Assembly: GCA_037126765.1 (NCBI GenBank)
Contig: JBBCBC010000027.1
Span: 10,316,406-10,380,405, forward strand
DNA length: 64,000 bases
Origin: Stenogyne calaminthoides
Lineage: Eukaryota > Streptophyta > Magnoliopsida > Lamiales > Lamiaceae
Direction: 5' to 3'
Position numbers and translations under genes: made by a program. The stretch's first letter is position 1. Each line of letters opens with the position of its first letter. Positions 34,474-46,332 of this stretch are shown piece after piece. The notes under the pieces are model-generated. The model did no database searches. It was given only the letters and a program-made list of their open reading frames with translations, and had not been told where the DNA came from.

Positions 34474-36173
34474 TGTTGGGAAATTAGGGGTGCCCGGATC
34501 TTTTCGAGATGATTTTAAATACATATTTAAATTAATCAATTAATTACTAGCATGAATTAATCCTAAATCAATTCAACATAATTATTAATAAGCGAATAAA
34601 CAACATGCGTACACATAATCCACGTAAATCCTAAGCATGCGAAATCTAGGATTTACGAGATTACTAACCTCTTGTAGAAACGACTGATGAGACGGTGGAT
34701 CAACCCAAAGAGCCTTCCCAAATATGTTCCAAGTCCACGAACGCAATCCGGTGGGAGGATTCACACGAACGATTTTAATAAGAGAGAAAAACCAAAAATA
34801 TTTTGCCACCACCTTTGTGGATTTCTAATATTTCCAACACATGGAATTGCAGCTGGGAATGAAAAATTCATCCCCTATAAATAGGACTAGGGTGGCCGAC
34901 TTTTTGGAGGAAAAAATAAGGAAGAAAATCTTTTTCTTGGTCTCCAAGAAATCTTTAATATATCTCCTATATTATTTTCTCCTTAATTAAATTTTTCCAT
35001 AAAAATCTTATTCCCCTTTATCCCTATATTTTCGAAAAATACAAGGAGTAAGAATTCAAGATTTGACTTCTTGAATTTATGGGATAATTATGTATTCCAA
35101 GAATACTTATCTCTTTCCATAAAATCTTTTCAAGAAAATCTTTCTTCTCCTTAATCCTACAATTTTCGAAATTTTCAAAAAAATTAGGCAAGAATATTTT
35201 ATTCTCTCTTTCATTAATTGGACTTTATTTTGGGATATTTGAGGGGCCTTTAGGAGAATTAAGATTGGACCTCCAATGGACTATGAAACTATAATATTGA
35301 GCCAAATATTATTCAAAGTTCATTAATATTAATTTATTCCACTATAAAATTAATATTGAACTATTCATCTTAACCCATATTACGATTTTACTATAATATG
35401 GCTCCCGGTCATTATTTCTCGTGTTTAAGATTATTTTAGCCCATTAATTAATTAAGCCACTGAATGCAGTTTTATATTAATTAATATCTTTATCATTGAG
35501 TAAAGACAAACAACATTATTATCCATACCGAAATAAATTTTCACTTGCAAGATTTGGTCTGATAAAGGTTCTGAGCCCACCAAGGGGACAAATCAAGCAA
35601 GACGTACTTACACACGATTCTCCATATTAAATGTCAGCAATCGTCATGTAATTAATAATATTGTCCAAGATATAAGGCATCGAATCGCAATGACTCTCTT
35701 CCTATCATAAGTCAAAGCAATAGTTATTAATTTCACACAATCCTATTTAAGGGACGGAGATTAAGAAACAACACATCACTGAGGTCTAATTCTTGTATAT
35801 TTAGTACCGAAGAATTTATCCTCTTGTAGGTCCTATTCAAATATATCCCAATGCACTAGTATAATCTCTTGGTCAAGACAAGCCAATCCGAGTCTTTTGC
35901 ATCAACCTTTCATGATGGTTTGTTCATTTTCATCTAGGTTGTGAATTTGTACTTAATTACGAGGAGCTGTTAATTTGATCTTCTGTGATCTGGTATCACC
36001 AAATTAACTACAACGTAATGCGTACTGACTTATTGAACGGGTTTGCAATAAATATATATAACATTCATTCATATTTAAATGCAACAGTGATTAATAATTT
36101 ATTTGAGTAAATAAATAAGAAAAATCAATTTGGTTATACAAAGTAAAAGCATACTTTTCAGTATAACCCAACA
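34474..36173 (-). mobile_element. Copia element B 5' LTR (type 1)
   Basis: Bounded by TGTTGGG and CCCAACA (1700 bp). It contains the promoter and the start of the transcript in working relatives. The outer flank is 'tttgc', which does not match the 'gactc' left of LTR A, so A and B are not simply the two ends of one insertion. Confidence 0.9.
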
Positions 36174-37290
36174 TTTGCATCCACTAATTATTCATTTTCC
36201 TTCCCTAGTAAGAGATTGTATAGTGCTTGTGAGCTAGATTTAAGTACTTAATTTCCCATTGAAAGAGCTATAATTATTGAATGATTGTGTAATTGTTTGG
36301 TATAGGGGACTTTTGGTTGTGATTTCTGCTTTGATTAATTTAATCATTTATATCCATGTAGAATGAAGATGCTGGTTTTTCTTTATGGATAATATGCTAT
36401 ATAAAAGAGGAAATATTGTTAGGATGGTCGGGTTTGTGCATGTTTGGTCCTCCGCCTTCCTTTTTCTATGTGGCTTCTTTCGAGTCGTCACAGACTCGCT
36501 CCCATCTTCTCTCTTTACATATTGGTTTTAATTATGCTTATAGGTTAATTATTACCTTTTTTTCAGTTTCGTTCTTCAATTTCTTGTTTAGCTTTGCTCA
36601 GATCCTTGGGTCTCGCTATTGGTTATCACCAAAGACAGATGGTAGAAGTAAACAAGAGAGGAGGATGATTATCTGATCGTAAATGATTTTTTAATTTCCT
36701 AATGAAGTTATTGAAAATATGAGTTGAGGTAATTCCTTTACCATCTTAAATCGAGAGCATGTTCTCGTCTCTTTTTTTTCTCGCTGTAAAATCTTATTAT
36801 TTCTAATTTCATACACATGTATGTGTGTGTGATAATAAGTAAGCTTATGGTAAAATCACTTTATTTAATCATGTGGACATATTGTGCTTACGAATCACGG
36901 TAAAATGGTAATGGTTCCGACGTTTCTACCTTGTCCTTTTTTTCGACACTTTTTTTTGCTTCATGAAAATTCATGGTAAGAGTAATTTCCAGAACTAATA
37001 AATTCATTCACTTTTAAGAGCAACATTCTTTAAAGAAATGTTAAAGACAACTATTAGTGGAACTTGGTCTCTTGTCACTCAAATCAATCCTTTTTGAACA
37101 AATATTGTTTGGGGGGCATGTACTCAACTCTTGTTTATAGTTGCGTGAATATGTAAAACACTGCATTATTAACTTCTCTGCAATTTATAATAGTTTTTGC
37201 CGCACATATTGTTCGTTACGTTTCATAGTATGTCCCTCGATCCAAGAAAAGTATATGATATATTCATAGACGAACACTAACTGAGAATAT
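36174..37290. other. AT-rich spacer, no gene recognised
   Basis: Low-complexity T-rich sequence with small open frames of no recognisable family. Single-copy relative to the rest of the window. Confidence 0.5.
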
Positions 37291-37297
37291 ATGACAT

Positions 37298-37604
37298 TGA
37301 TTTACAGACAGATGCTTACTTACGCCAAACTATTGAAACCCTCGGATGGGTCAAATGGGTGTATTGAAGCGTTGATTAGACAACACATTTGGAATCTCTT
37401 CCGTTCAGATTCACAGGGAGAGGTAAATAATTCGACTGAGATTTGGGTTCGGATATGGGAGACACAAATTTCCATTGGAAATTGAGACTGGTTTTGGGTA
37501 TCAAAGAAGAGAGTTTGACAACTAGAAAGTCGAGCATCATGCAAGCTGAAACGATGTCTAAACAGTCAAGGCATAGAAACTTATGCAGGCATATGCTCAT
37601 TTAA
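37298..37604 (+). other. Exon-like gene fragment, unrecognised
   Basis: After a pyrimidine-poor 'ttgatttacag' acceptor-like site, a plus-strand segment reads 'QMLTYAKLLKPSDGSNG' then 'CIEALIRQHIWNLF'. It stays open to a GTAAAT donor-like site at about 37423. A second open stretch in another frame runs to a TAA near 37603. The amino-acid pattern is protein-like, but I do not recognise the family, and no upstream exons or promoter were found. Confidence 0.3.
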
Positions 37605-37619
37605 TTATGGATGTTGTAA

Positions 37620-38000
37620 TTAGGCGTGTCTTAGTTTTGTTCATAATGTGATGGCCCTGATGCATGAAAATGTCACTCTTGTAAATATACATATAGTGCG
37701 CCTTTCTAACTTTTTTCCATTAGAATTTTGTTCAATTGAATGTCTCTTCTTAAACCATTCAACAGGATTTGAGAATCTTTCCAAGAAGTAATGCATGAAA
37801 TTACGGGAGATTAACCGTATTAACTAATCAAATGTAATCAATAACACCCCTTAAAAAAAAGGAGTTGGTTTTCGTGAACTATGCCTATGCTATTAACTTG
37901 TATTATTTAATTCATTTCACTCATTTTCAACATATTTTTCTAAACTATTAAACTTGACCTGTATTATACCTTGAGTAGGGTCAAATGTCATGAATTAAAA
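37620..38000. other. AT-rich spacer
   Basis: Nothing recognisable; includes a homopurine run near 37850. Confidence 0.5.
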
Positions 38001-38004
38001 ACAA

Positions 38005-40182
38005 GGTTCATAGCATGAACCAAATTTATACAAGTTTTTGTCCAAATAAAAATAATAAGTTTGAAACATGTAAATGGAAACTTGAACATGTAAAATCAAA
38101 ATATTGTTATTTAAATCTCATCATATAGTAGAAAAAATAACAATAAATTCAACAAATTCCTAAGGGTATGTTTTGTTCAAGTAAGGGTATGTTTTCTTTT
38201 TCTTTTTTACATCTTAACTTTGAAAGTCATCGTACAATTATATAAAAGTCAGCTCATTTTAAAGTGATGTTGTTTTATTCTCTAAACATTTTGAATCCCC
38301 CTCTTCAGTTGCAACTCAAAAAGGATGTGAAAAGAAACAACAAGCCATAGCTTCAATATTTTTTTTTCACTATGATATCCTCATTGCCATTTTGGTTTTG
38401 ATCAATTATATGCGGAAAGAGTTGTAGACGAGGTTGATAAACTTGGGATGTAATAAAATCAAACCGTTTGCAAACTATTCGAGATTCGGCTCGATAAATA
38501 TTAATTTCAGCCCATTTAATAAAATTAGTCAACATATACAAACAAATTCAAATTCACAGTTTGTTGGCTCGTGAACATATTTATCCTTATTTTAATTAAA
38601 TAAAACTGTAGAATTTAGTAGATAATATATGATTTTTAGATATAAATATATAATTTTATTTTTATAATTAATTGATAAATAATCCAATTAAAAATTTATA
38701 TTATAGGTTCGATTAAGCTCGAAAAAAGCTGGTGACTATGGGATGATACAACTTCATTCTAGACTAGGTAACACCAAAATTAAGATTTTTCTTGCTGATT
38801 TTTCCTAATCTTATTTTTATTATTGAAAATTTTAAATCCTTCATCTTATTTAGATTATGAAATTATGAAAATTATTTGCACCACATGGTCGAAGATAACT
38901 GCACATTTTCAAGGACGGACAACGAGATAAAAAACAAAAATTAATTAGAAGATGAAACTCCAGGGGTTAGACCTGGTGACTCACCCATTCAACAAAAACT
39001 CAAGAATTTACAAGAGAAAATAAACAAATACATCTACTGAAATTTCAAGAATCGGGTTTCAGACATCTAAAAAAGATGATTACTAAATGCAATGTGTTTT
39101 AAGGGGTCACTTGATTGTGTCTTGAATCAAGACATAAATTGATTCTTGTAATAAGAGCATGGGTAAGATTTATTCTCAATAGGGGTACAAGAACCCGGTT
39201 TTCACAAAAAAAGTGTAATTTAAGAAAATAGAATGTTTGAGCAACAGAGGAATTGGTGCACAGGTGCATAAATAGATTTTCATTCCAACAAGAGAATGAA
39301 ATACTGCATCATAAACTATGTTCAGCCGACACTTCTCATCCAATTAATGTCACTTTTAGTTTGCATCAGGTTTATGCAAAAGTTTGTACAGGCTGCATAT
39401 GAAATTAAAAAAGTGAAATACACAGCAGTGGAATGGTATCCTACGCAACCAATTCCACTCGGCATGATGAACTGTTCCAAATGAACCTGTAGAAGCAAAC
39501 AACCAAACAAGCATGACATAGAATTCAGAAGTTAGGATTCTCTCTATTGGGTTCAATCATTTATGGAAAAGCAAATCCTACAAAGATCACCATTGTCCCC
39601 AACTTTAAACGCAAAACTTTGAATCACATTCACATGAAACTGTGGAAAATTTTATTTTTCGATCACTATCTTTACAAGCTTGCAAAAATTAAACCACTAT
39701 CTTTTAAATTGGGCAAATTCAAGCCAAATTTCACCAAATGCAGGATACATCTAACAGGAGGACTCAATCGGGCCTGGTTCCTATCAAAGACTTTTTTAAT
39801 TCAATTTTTTTTATCATACTTTTTTAATTCAATTGATATTAATTGTCTGGAGAATTAGAAGCCGATACTTATTATGGGGCGAGGCTTTTCTAATTCAGTT
39901 TACAGAAGTTTCATGCAAATTATCGAAAGGGAAAAACCCTATTTATTTCAGATATCAAGTATCTTAAAAGAATGAAACTCGAAATATGAAGATAAACTCT
40001 GAATGATAATATATGACAGGGGAAAAACCAGATTTATACACATGAATCTAGCATAATTGATTGATTCAAGAACCACATGATCAAAATATATTGAAAGGCT
40101 AAAATGAAAGAAAAATAATCACAAAATAATCATAAAAAAAGAAAGACAAAAACTTGTATAGACCTGGTTCATGCTATGAACT
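38005..40182. mobile_element. Possible TIR element enclosing a kinase exon
   Basis: The left end has 'ggttcatagcatgaacc' followed by 'tatacaagtttttgtc', and the right end (40145-40182) has the inverse of the same two blocks, giving an inverted pair of about 38 bp roughly 2.18 kb apart. The inner part is AT-rich apart from a kinase-like exon at 39400-39486. No target duplication is evident at the edges. It could be a non-autonomous DNA transposon, or two inverted solo MITE-like repeats. Confidence 0.35.
39400..39486 (-). pseudogene. Raf-like protein kinase P-loop exon fragment
   Basis: A TTGCTTCTACAG acceptor is followed by codons reading 'SFGTVHHAEWN', matching the glycine-loop of plant Raf-like MAPKKK kinases of the CTR1 group (family form GSFGTVHRAEW). 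After Trp-Asn the resemblance is lost, with no VAVK lysine motif, so only about a dozen codons are preserved. Further exons were not found. A chance match is possible but the motif is specific. Confidence 0.4.
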
Positions 40183-40579
40183 CGGTTATTTAAGTATCAC
40201 TGTTACATATAAAAACTCTCATTGTTATGTATAAAAAACTATTATCAAGTATGAACAAAAATAATCACTGTTTAGAAAATGTTTTATATTTTTAAACAGT
40301 GAAAGTTTTTGTGCATAACAGTGATAGTTTTTACACATAACAGTGATAGAGTTCATGTGTGAACCTGGTTCAGGTTCACATGAGTGTTACTCAAAAAGAA
40401 AATCATAATTGGAATCACAACTAGGTCAATCAAAAAATTGAATAATAACTGAATCAAGATTCACCATAACTTTGCCTAAATTATGAATCGCAAAACTCTA
40501 AATAGTATCCTCATTTTTTTCTAACTTGTCGAAAATCGAAAATTGAAATCAGTTAATCATTTTAATAAATCCGAACAAA

Positions 40580-40714
40580 ATGGATCCCAACAATTTACCA
40601 GGAAGTGGCCGATGGATACGAATTACCAGGTCATTAGAGCACGCAAGCGAGTCGCCTGATAAAAATCACCTTCACGGGAACAACTTGAACCGATTAAATC
40701 AAAAGCAAGATTGA
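40580..40714 (+). CDS. Small ORF, uncertain
   Basis: A 44-codon frame from ATG 40580 to TGA 40712, hydrophilic and starting MDPNNLPGSGRW. It lies just left of the Mutator-like element. The opposite strand is also open, so coding is doubtful. No family recognised. Confidence 0.15.
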   Translation: MDPNNLPGSGRWIRITRSLEHASESPDKNHLHGNNLNRLNQKQD

Positions 40715-40919
40715 TGAATAATTTGAAGGATGAGAAAGGAATTAGGTTTGTGATCTGTTGGTTTTTGGAAAAATTTGTCTCAAGTACCATTTATAAAGCA
40801 CCCTTACTCTTAGGTACATCCACTTTTTACTCTTATTATAAGGTGCAATATATACCATTTTTACCCTTTAATTCATTTTTCCATTATTTTAATTTTTTTT
40901 AAATACCTTCTATTTACCC

Positions 40920-41330
40920 ACCCCACCTTCCAATCTCCCCTCACTTGTCACTCTCTTTCTCGGTAACCCTTCCCAACCTCATTTCACTTTCTCTTCAATT
41001 CAAATCAACCACCGGCCACCACTCAAACCCAAGGTGACCTGCTACACCATCTCGCTTGAAATTCGCCAGATTCGCTTTGATAAACTTTTTCGTTCTTGGC
41101 GCTTTGACGCCGCAATTTCCACTTCACCACCTGCGACCAATTTCGTGCCACGAGTTCTCATTTTTGATCCCCTTGGTGATCGGCATTTGGATCGGCATGG
41201 GCATGGCGAAGAGAGAATCCACCATTTTTTGCCAAGAAGACGGATCTGGATGGATTTGGGAGACGGATCTGGCATTTTTTTTTTGGGGGACGACAGATCT
41301 GGATTTATTTTTCCAAAGGTACTATATCTT
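40920..41330 (+). other. GC-richer captured segment within the MULE
   Basis: A GC-rich block (like a plant 5' UTR and first coding exon: C/T-rich leader, then codons with balanced composition) sits between very AT-rich flanks inside the element. A plus-strand frame of about 109 codons (41034-41363) covers it but has no recognised domain, and overlapping frames are also open. It is likely a captured host fragment; the source is unknown. Confidence 0.4.
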
Positions 41331-41825
41331 TCCTCGTTTTTTTTTAAATACCGATTAAATTGAAAAATTAATTAATTGATTTTGTTGTTTTGCTTGCCGT
41401 CTTTGTGCAATGCATGTAGGATTATAAGCATGAAGAAACGAAGGGCATTGATCGGAATAACAAAAGAAGAAAAGAATATGGGATTAATTCTCAATTTAAC
41501 AACAATGCGAAAAGGATTATTTCATGGATTATATTAAGGGTTGATTTTTTATGTAATTATTTTATTTGCAGATTTCTGTATTTTGCAGATTTGTGTTGGT
41601 TTTTGTAATTTTCTGGTTTAATTTTGTAGATTTGTGTAATTTGTAATTTAGGGTTTCTTTATTTGAAATTTTAGTTGTCAATTTTAGTTGTAGATGTATT
41701 TTTTATTTGTAATGTTTGTAGAAATTTTTTGGGCTAATAGTATTTATTACTAAAAAAATGGGAGTGTATGATTTTTTTTGGGTGTCTGTGATTTTTTTTT
41801 TTTTTTTTTTTTTTGGTTATGCTTT

Positions 41826-42060
41826 TAATTATGGGTGTGCAGAATTTTAAATAAAATGACAGATGATCAAAAAACAAAAAATTGGGTGTGCCGAATTTTG
41901 TACGGGTGTGCAGAATTTAAAATAAAAGGACAGATGATTAAAAAAAATTGGGGTGTGCAGAATTTTTTATGTGTATGATTTTTTTTTATACTTGGATGTC
42001 GTAAAATGTAGGGTGTGCAAAATCTTAAATAAAAGGACAAATGATTAAAAAAAGACAAAA
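41826..42060. repeat. 'gggtgtgcagaattt' repeats
   Basis: Irregular tandem units contain 'gggtgtgcagaattt', 'aaataaaa' and 'gacagatgat', repeated about four times with spacings of 40-80 bp. Degenerate single units continue to about 42310. Confined to the interior of the Mutator-like element. Confidence 0.65.
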
Positions 42061-42067
42061 GCTCATA

Positions 42068-42185
42068 TGAGACGGTCTCATAATGAGTTGAGATACAAAC
42101 TAGTATAAAACTACATCCACTATTCCTAAAGTGTTAAAGCGTCATATGCCCAAATTATGCCCCGTCTCACAATGAGACCGTCTCA
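42068..42185. mobile_element. Small MITE with TGAGACGGTCTCA ends
   Basis: 118 bp. The left end 'tgagacggtctcataatgag' and the inverse of the right end 'tgagacggtctcattgtgag' match at 18 of 20 positions. It is nested in the Mutator-like element. The outer bases do not give a clear target duplication. Confidence 0.65.
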
Positions 42186-42639
42186 CGCAAGTGTGCCTCT
42201 TAAAAAAAAATGGGTGTCTGAATTTTTTTTTTTAAGTGTGCAAATTTTTTTTTTTTTTAAAAAAAGTAGAAATTTTAAATAAAAAGAAAAATGATTAAAA
42301 AAAAAATTTCGAGTGTACCGATTTTTTTTACTAATATTAAAAAAATTAATTAAATAAAATTACAGTTAATTAAAAAAAATTAGTAAAATTTAAAATCTAA
42401 AATATGCAAATTTTTTTGGTAATATTTTATTTTTTAAAAAAAAAAATTAAATAAAAGTACAGATAAAAAAAAATCAGTAAAATTTAAAATTCAATGTCTA
42501 TATATTATTCTATACATAAGGGCAATTTAGATATTTTGGTCCAATTTTAGCACTTTGGAGTAAGGATTAAAAAGTAGTGGACCTTAGAGTAAGAGTGCTT
42601 TATAAATTGCACCTAATAGTAATTGCCCCTTGGTTTTTT

Positions 42640-43085
42640 TGTAGGAAGGTTGGATTGTAAATTTATTAATGATAATTTAGGGTTCTTATGATAAGAATGT
42701 TGTGATATGATGGACGGTGTTAACTATTATGATTCAATGTTGTGATATATTTTGAATTCAATCATTTTTTCTTAAAATTATTTATTGACAAATTTTTAAA
42801 TTTTAATTATATTTTTAAATCAATAAATTAATTATATGAGTATGATAGAACGACACAGTACGATGATTAGTGCGATGCAGTACGACACTTAGTACAAAAA
42901 GTAACAGGTTATTAAATTTAAGCCTTTGAATTTAAAATCTAATGACTCAGATTAATTGACTATTGATAGTCAGTACAACACCCTGATTGTTGTACGAAAC
43001 ACTCATCTAATATTATTACTTAATTTAATACTCCTAAATAGGAGGAGTATTATTTAGCCTCTCCGTCATACAATTATAAAGAGAG
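42640..43085. other. AT-rich spacer
   Basis: No gene or repeat structure beyond short 'agtacgatg' repeats at about 42855-42900. Confidence 0.5.
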
Positions 43086-43087
43086 TG

Positions 43088-43312
43088 TGTCTCATGTGCA
43101 CCGGGTGCACCGTGTACTCATAGTGCATTTTAAAAGCGTGCAACTATACAAAATATAAACGTGTAATTATTCCAAACAAAAGCATGCAACTATGTCCCAA
43201 TATTAACAGTTGCACTTTTTTTTGCAAATAAGTCGCATTTTTCAGCATAACAAGTTGCACGCTTCTAAAACGTACTATGAGTGCACGGTACATCCGAGTG
43301 CATACAAGATCT
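43088..43312. mobile_element. MITE with ~55-bp imperfect TIRs
   Basis: The left arm contains 'ccgtgtactcatagtgcatt' and then 'agcgtgcaac'. The right arm is its inverse with a few changes ('ccgtgcactcatagtacgtt', 'agcgtgcaac'). Total about 225 bp. A related single arm without a partner may lie near 43785-43830. Superfamily not determined. Confidence 0.65.
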
Positions 43313-44430
43313 AGCCTTGTAAATAAAGCTGTCATTTTTGGGTGTCTTATTATATATGCTTATTTTGCTTTTTAATGGATACTCCAATTACTTCATCCAT
43401 TTCAAATTTCTAATTATATAGGTTGATTGAGTTTTATATATATATTAAGATTTTTTTTTTGATAAATTAGACAATTATAATTTTTATTATAATTGTAATT
43501 AATAATTATTATAATTTTTAGCATAATTAATGTATAAAGTTGTATTAATAAATTATTTAAAAAATATTATTCTATATAAAAATAAGTTTATATATTTGGG
43601 ATATCAATAAAAATAAAATAAGTCTATATAATTGGGATAAAGAGGGAGTCCCTCTTTTTTCCCGAGTGCCCCTATTTAATTTTAGGAAGTGTCCATATTT
43701 CATAATTTTAATGTCATTAAGCGTAGAAGTGGAAATTTACTATGAATTAAATGAGTTTATCATGTTTTTCTACGGCTAAGTCTTATATATGCACTAGGTA
43801 TATTGTACATTTTATAGTGTATTTTAGATAATGTAACATGTTGAACTGAAATATATAATTTGTTTAAATTGAACCGAGGATTTAAACCGAAATTGTCCCA
43901 TAATTTTTTACCTTTATTGAAATAGTCCCAAAACTATTAACATTTACAATTTAGTCCCATAAATATTCAATTTGTTTCAATTTAGTCACAAGCCACCGGA
44001 GATCGATCAGAAACACCAAAAATGATGTCGTTTTAATTACGAAAATTAGGGGTGCGTGATAGACAAACGATTATGAGACGAATTTGGTTTAAATCCCAAT
44101 TGAATCGTGCAATTATTAATAAAAAAAAAATTAATTCTAAAATACGCTATAAAATGCACGGTGCTCCTAATACACCTGAGACCCACTCATTTTCTACTTA
44201 TTTTAATTTGTATGTTACTGTTGCAGAGAAGGAGTATTATCATAAGTAAAAGAAAAATTAAAACAAGGTGCAGACCCGACGCTTTTATCAAAACGAATGA
44301 AGATACAGGAAATGACAAAAAAAAAGGAAGTACTACTTACCAGCTTTATTTTGAAATACAATTTGGAATAAGAAAATTCCCAGGATGACTCTACTTCAAA
44401 ATACAATTTGGAATAGAAAATTCGCACGCA
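43313..44430. other. AT-rich spacer with repeat relics
   Basis: At 43880-44040 the 'tagtcccaaaactatta' and 'tttagtcccata' motifs are the inverse type of the 'gggaccaaaatt' repeats at 1014-1262, so a related element may be present. At 44350-44425 'aaatacaatttggaata' is repeated, perhaps the 3' flank of the adjacent pseudogene. No gene. Confidence 0.4.
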
Positions 44431-44433
44431 TTA

Positions 44434-45210
44434 TTACTTCATCTTCGCTATAACAGGAATGCTCTGTTCATGCCAGAAATAGTTATCAGGATCAACCTTG
44501 GATTTCACCATAACCAATCTATCAAAGTTCCCTTCAACCAAACTCGCACTACCAAATTTCCCATTCATTCCCAACTCAACATCTCTGTAATTCACATAAG
44601 CCTCTCTTGGATTCTAGGGTGGATTACTCACATCCACATTCGGGAACGGGGTTTCGGAACTGACAATCATCCCTCCAAACGGGTTCCATATCGTCAGCGG
44701 CGAATCCTCTTCCAACAAAATCTCCCACAGCCCTTCAAGGCCTGTTTGGGAATCAGACTTGTGATGAAATCCGATTTTACCTTGAAGTAGCTGTTGAACG
44801 GAGCTTTCCCTTGGAGGAGAATTTCTGACCTCGGGAAATTTCCGAACATAAACGCCTCGATCCAGCTCATTTCAACGGTGTGCCAACTCCAATTCAGGAA
44901 ATTCCTTCTCCATAATTGTCATAAGAGCGTTAGCTCGTAGCTACTTAGTATAGTCCTCTTGCCCATTTTGGTGACATTAACCGGTTGTATCAGCACGCTA
45001 ATGAACAGATTTTCATCAATCGTACTTGCAACATTCTGCCATTTGTACAGAATCTCTGTTCCAGCGTTCTTGGAATGTTGAAAACCGTTACAATTTCAGG
45101 TACTTTGACCAATTTAACCTTCCATGATAAAATAACTCCGAAACGGCCACCCTCGCCTCCTCTGATCGCCCAGAAGAGATCCTCGCCCATCGATTTTCTT
45201 GTTGGAATTT
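44434..45210 (-). pseudogene. Berberine-bridge-enzyme-like oxidoreductase, C-terminal half
   Basis: Minus-strand pieces match plant BBE-like FAD-linked oxidoreductases. Near the right end is 'MGEDLFWAIRGGEGGRFGVI', then 'VPEIVTVFNIPRTLEQ', then after a shift 'YKWQNVASTIDENLF'. The C-terminal BBE domain follows, with 'PREAYVNYRDVELG' and 'NFDRLVMVKSKVDPDNYFW', ending in a TAA at 44434. At least two frameshifts and internal stops are present. The N-terminal half, including the residues that bind FAD covalently, is absent beyond about 45210. These enzymes oxidise sugars or alkaloid precursors in the secretory pathway; this copy is dead. Confidence 0.85.
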
Positions 45211-45249
45211 TTGAGGTGAATGGAAAAGTCACCTGTGTATTAGATGAAG

Positions 45250-46332
45250 AGGTATGAAGTGAAATGTCAGTGCCAAAAATCTATAAATACACCCTCCCCA
45301 TTCCACTAAATAACACCGATTTTAACTCTGGATCATTCACTCGATAATTGATTCTTGAGTCTTATGTTTTCTAGTCTCTAACCTTATTTTCGTGTTCGCT
45401 CAGAATATTAGCCGAAAGGGTGGGACGCTGAGCGCAGTGGGAAAAGAAGAGTCGCGTCTCCATTTTGTGAGGGGGGGTTGCTGGACCACCCATTTTTTGA
45501 TGCGATACACGCCTCGCGAAGATGGTGGCGCCTCCGACGGCTGCAAATGCGACATGAGGATGGTTTCGTTGGCCTGTGGACAGGTGCGCCTCTATGATTG
45601 ATATTTTGCCGCACGATGAATGGCGAATGAGCCTGTTGAATTCTTGGGGCCTAAATTAATTACGTTAATGCCATGGTACAACTTAAACTTGGGCCTGAAG
45701 TCTCGCCATAGATACATCCGAATGTGGGGGAAAGAGATATCTCCATGGATACATTTGAATGTGAGGTTGTTAGCAAAGACGTAGTCTTGAAGCTAAATGG
45801 AAAACATAAGCCAGATAATGCCTAGTGGAATGGTTTCCACAAGTTACGAATTTGTTCAATCACGTTATTGGAAAGTCACCACACAATGAAATAAAATCAC
45901 GTGAATCATGAAAAAAAAAGGATAAATGATCCTACAATTTTCTCAAAGTGTGGGGGTGACTAGTAAAAGATTGAAGCACTGGTGGTGTTTATCTGTCCTT
46001 AATGAACAAATCGTATTAGAATGCGAAATATCCAGATGTGTTAAAATGATAAAACAAAAATAAACTGAATATTTTGACACAGACTCCAAGCCCATTAGTG
46101 AAAATGTGGGGGAGTAGTGTCATAAAAATCCTCTAAAAAAATATGCAATGAATTGAAAGATTATTGCATTTGGATAAAAACCCGACCTGTTAAAGATGAG
46201 ATGTTTATGAGGATAACGGGCAAGGGGAATGGAGCTAAAACCCACACACGAAAGGGTGTTCATAGCGGTAACTCATCCATGATGACTGGAGGATCCCAAG
46301 AACTTGGTTCAATGAGACAACTAAGTTATGAA
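45250..46332. other. Unassigned, retroelement-like debris
   Basis: Contains two 'gtggggg'-type purine tracts (about 45945-45960 and 46104-46116), the second followed by 'tgtcataaaa', which could be a polypurine tract and LTR start of an old Copia relic. A GC-richer patch at 45410-45600 has short open frames with no recognised family. Confidence 0.3.

Larger units (their letters stand above)
40767..42629. mobile_element. Mutator-like (Pack-MULE-type) element with 9-bp TSD
   Basis: 1863 bp flanked by a perfect 9-bp direct repeat TTGGTTTTT (40758-40766 and 42630-42638). The terminal ~90 bp are imperfect inverted repeats sharing 'ATTTATAAAGCAC' and 'CTTACTC' blocks at the same spacing. A 9-bp target duplication and long TIRs are the Mutator signature. 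No transposase is present. The interior has a GC-rich genic-looking segment (40920-41330), repeats and a nested MITE. Confidence 0.75.

Noticed and set aside
12260..36173. One single large Copia insertion with everything nested inside
   Set aside because: Outer 5-bp flanks do not match and RNase H plus polypurine tract are present twice, so at least two elements are fused.
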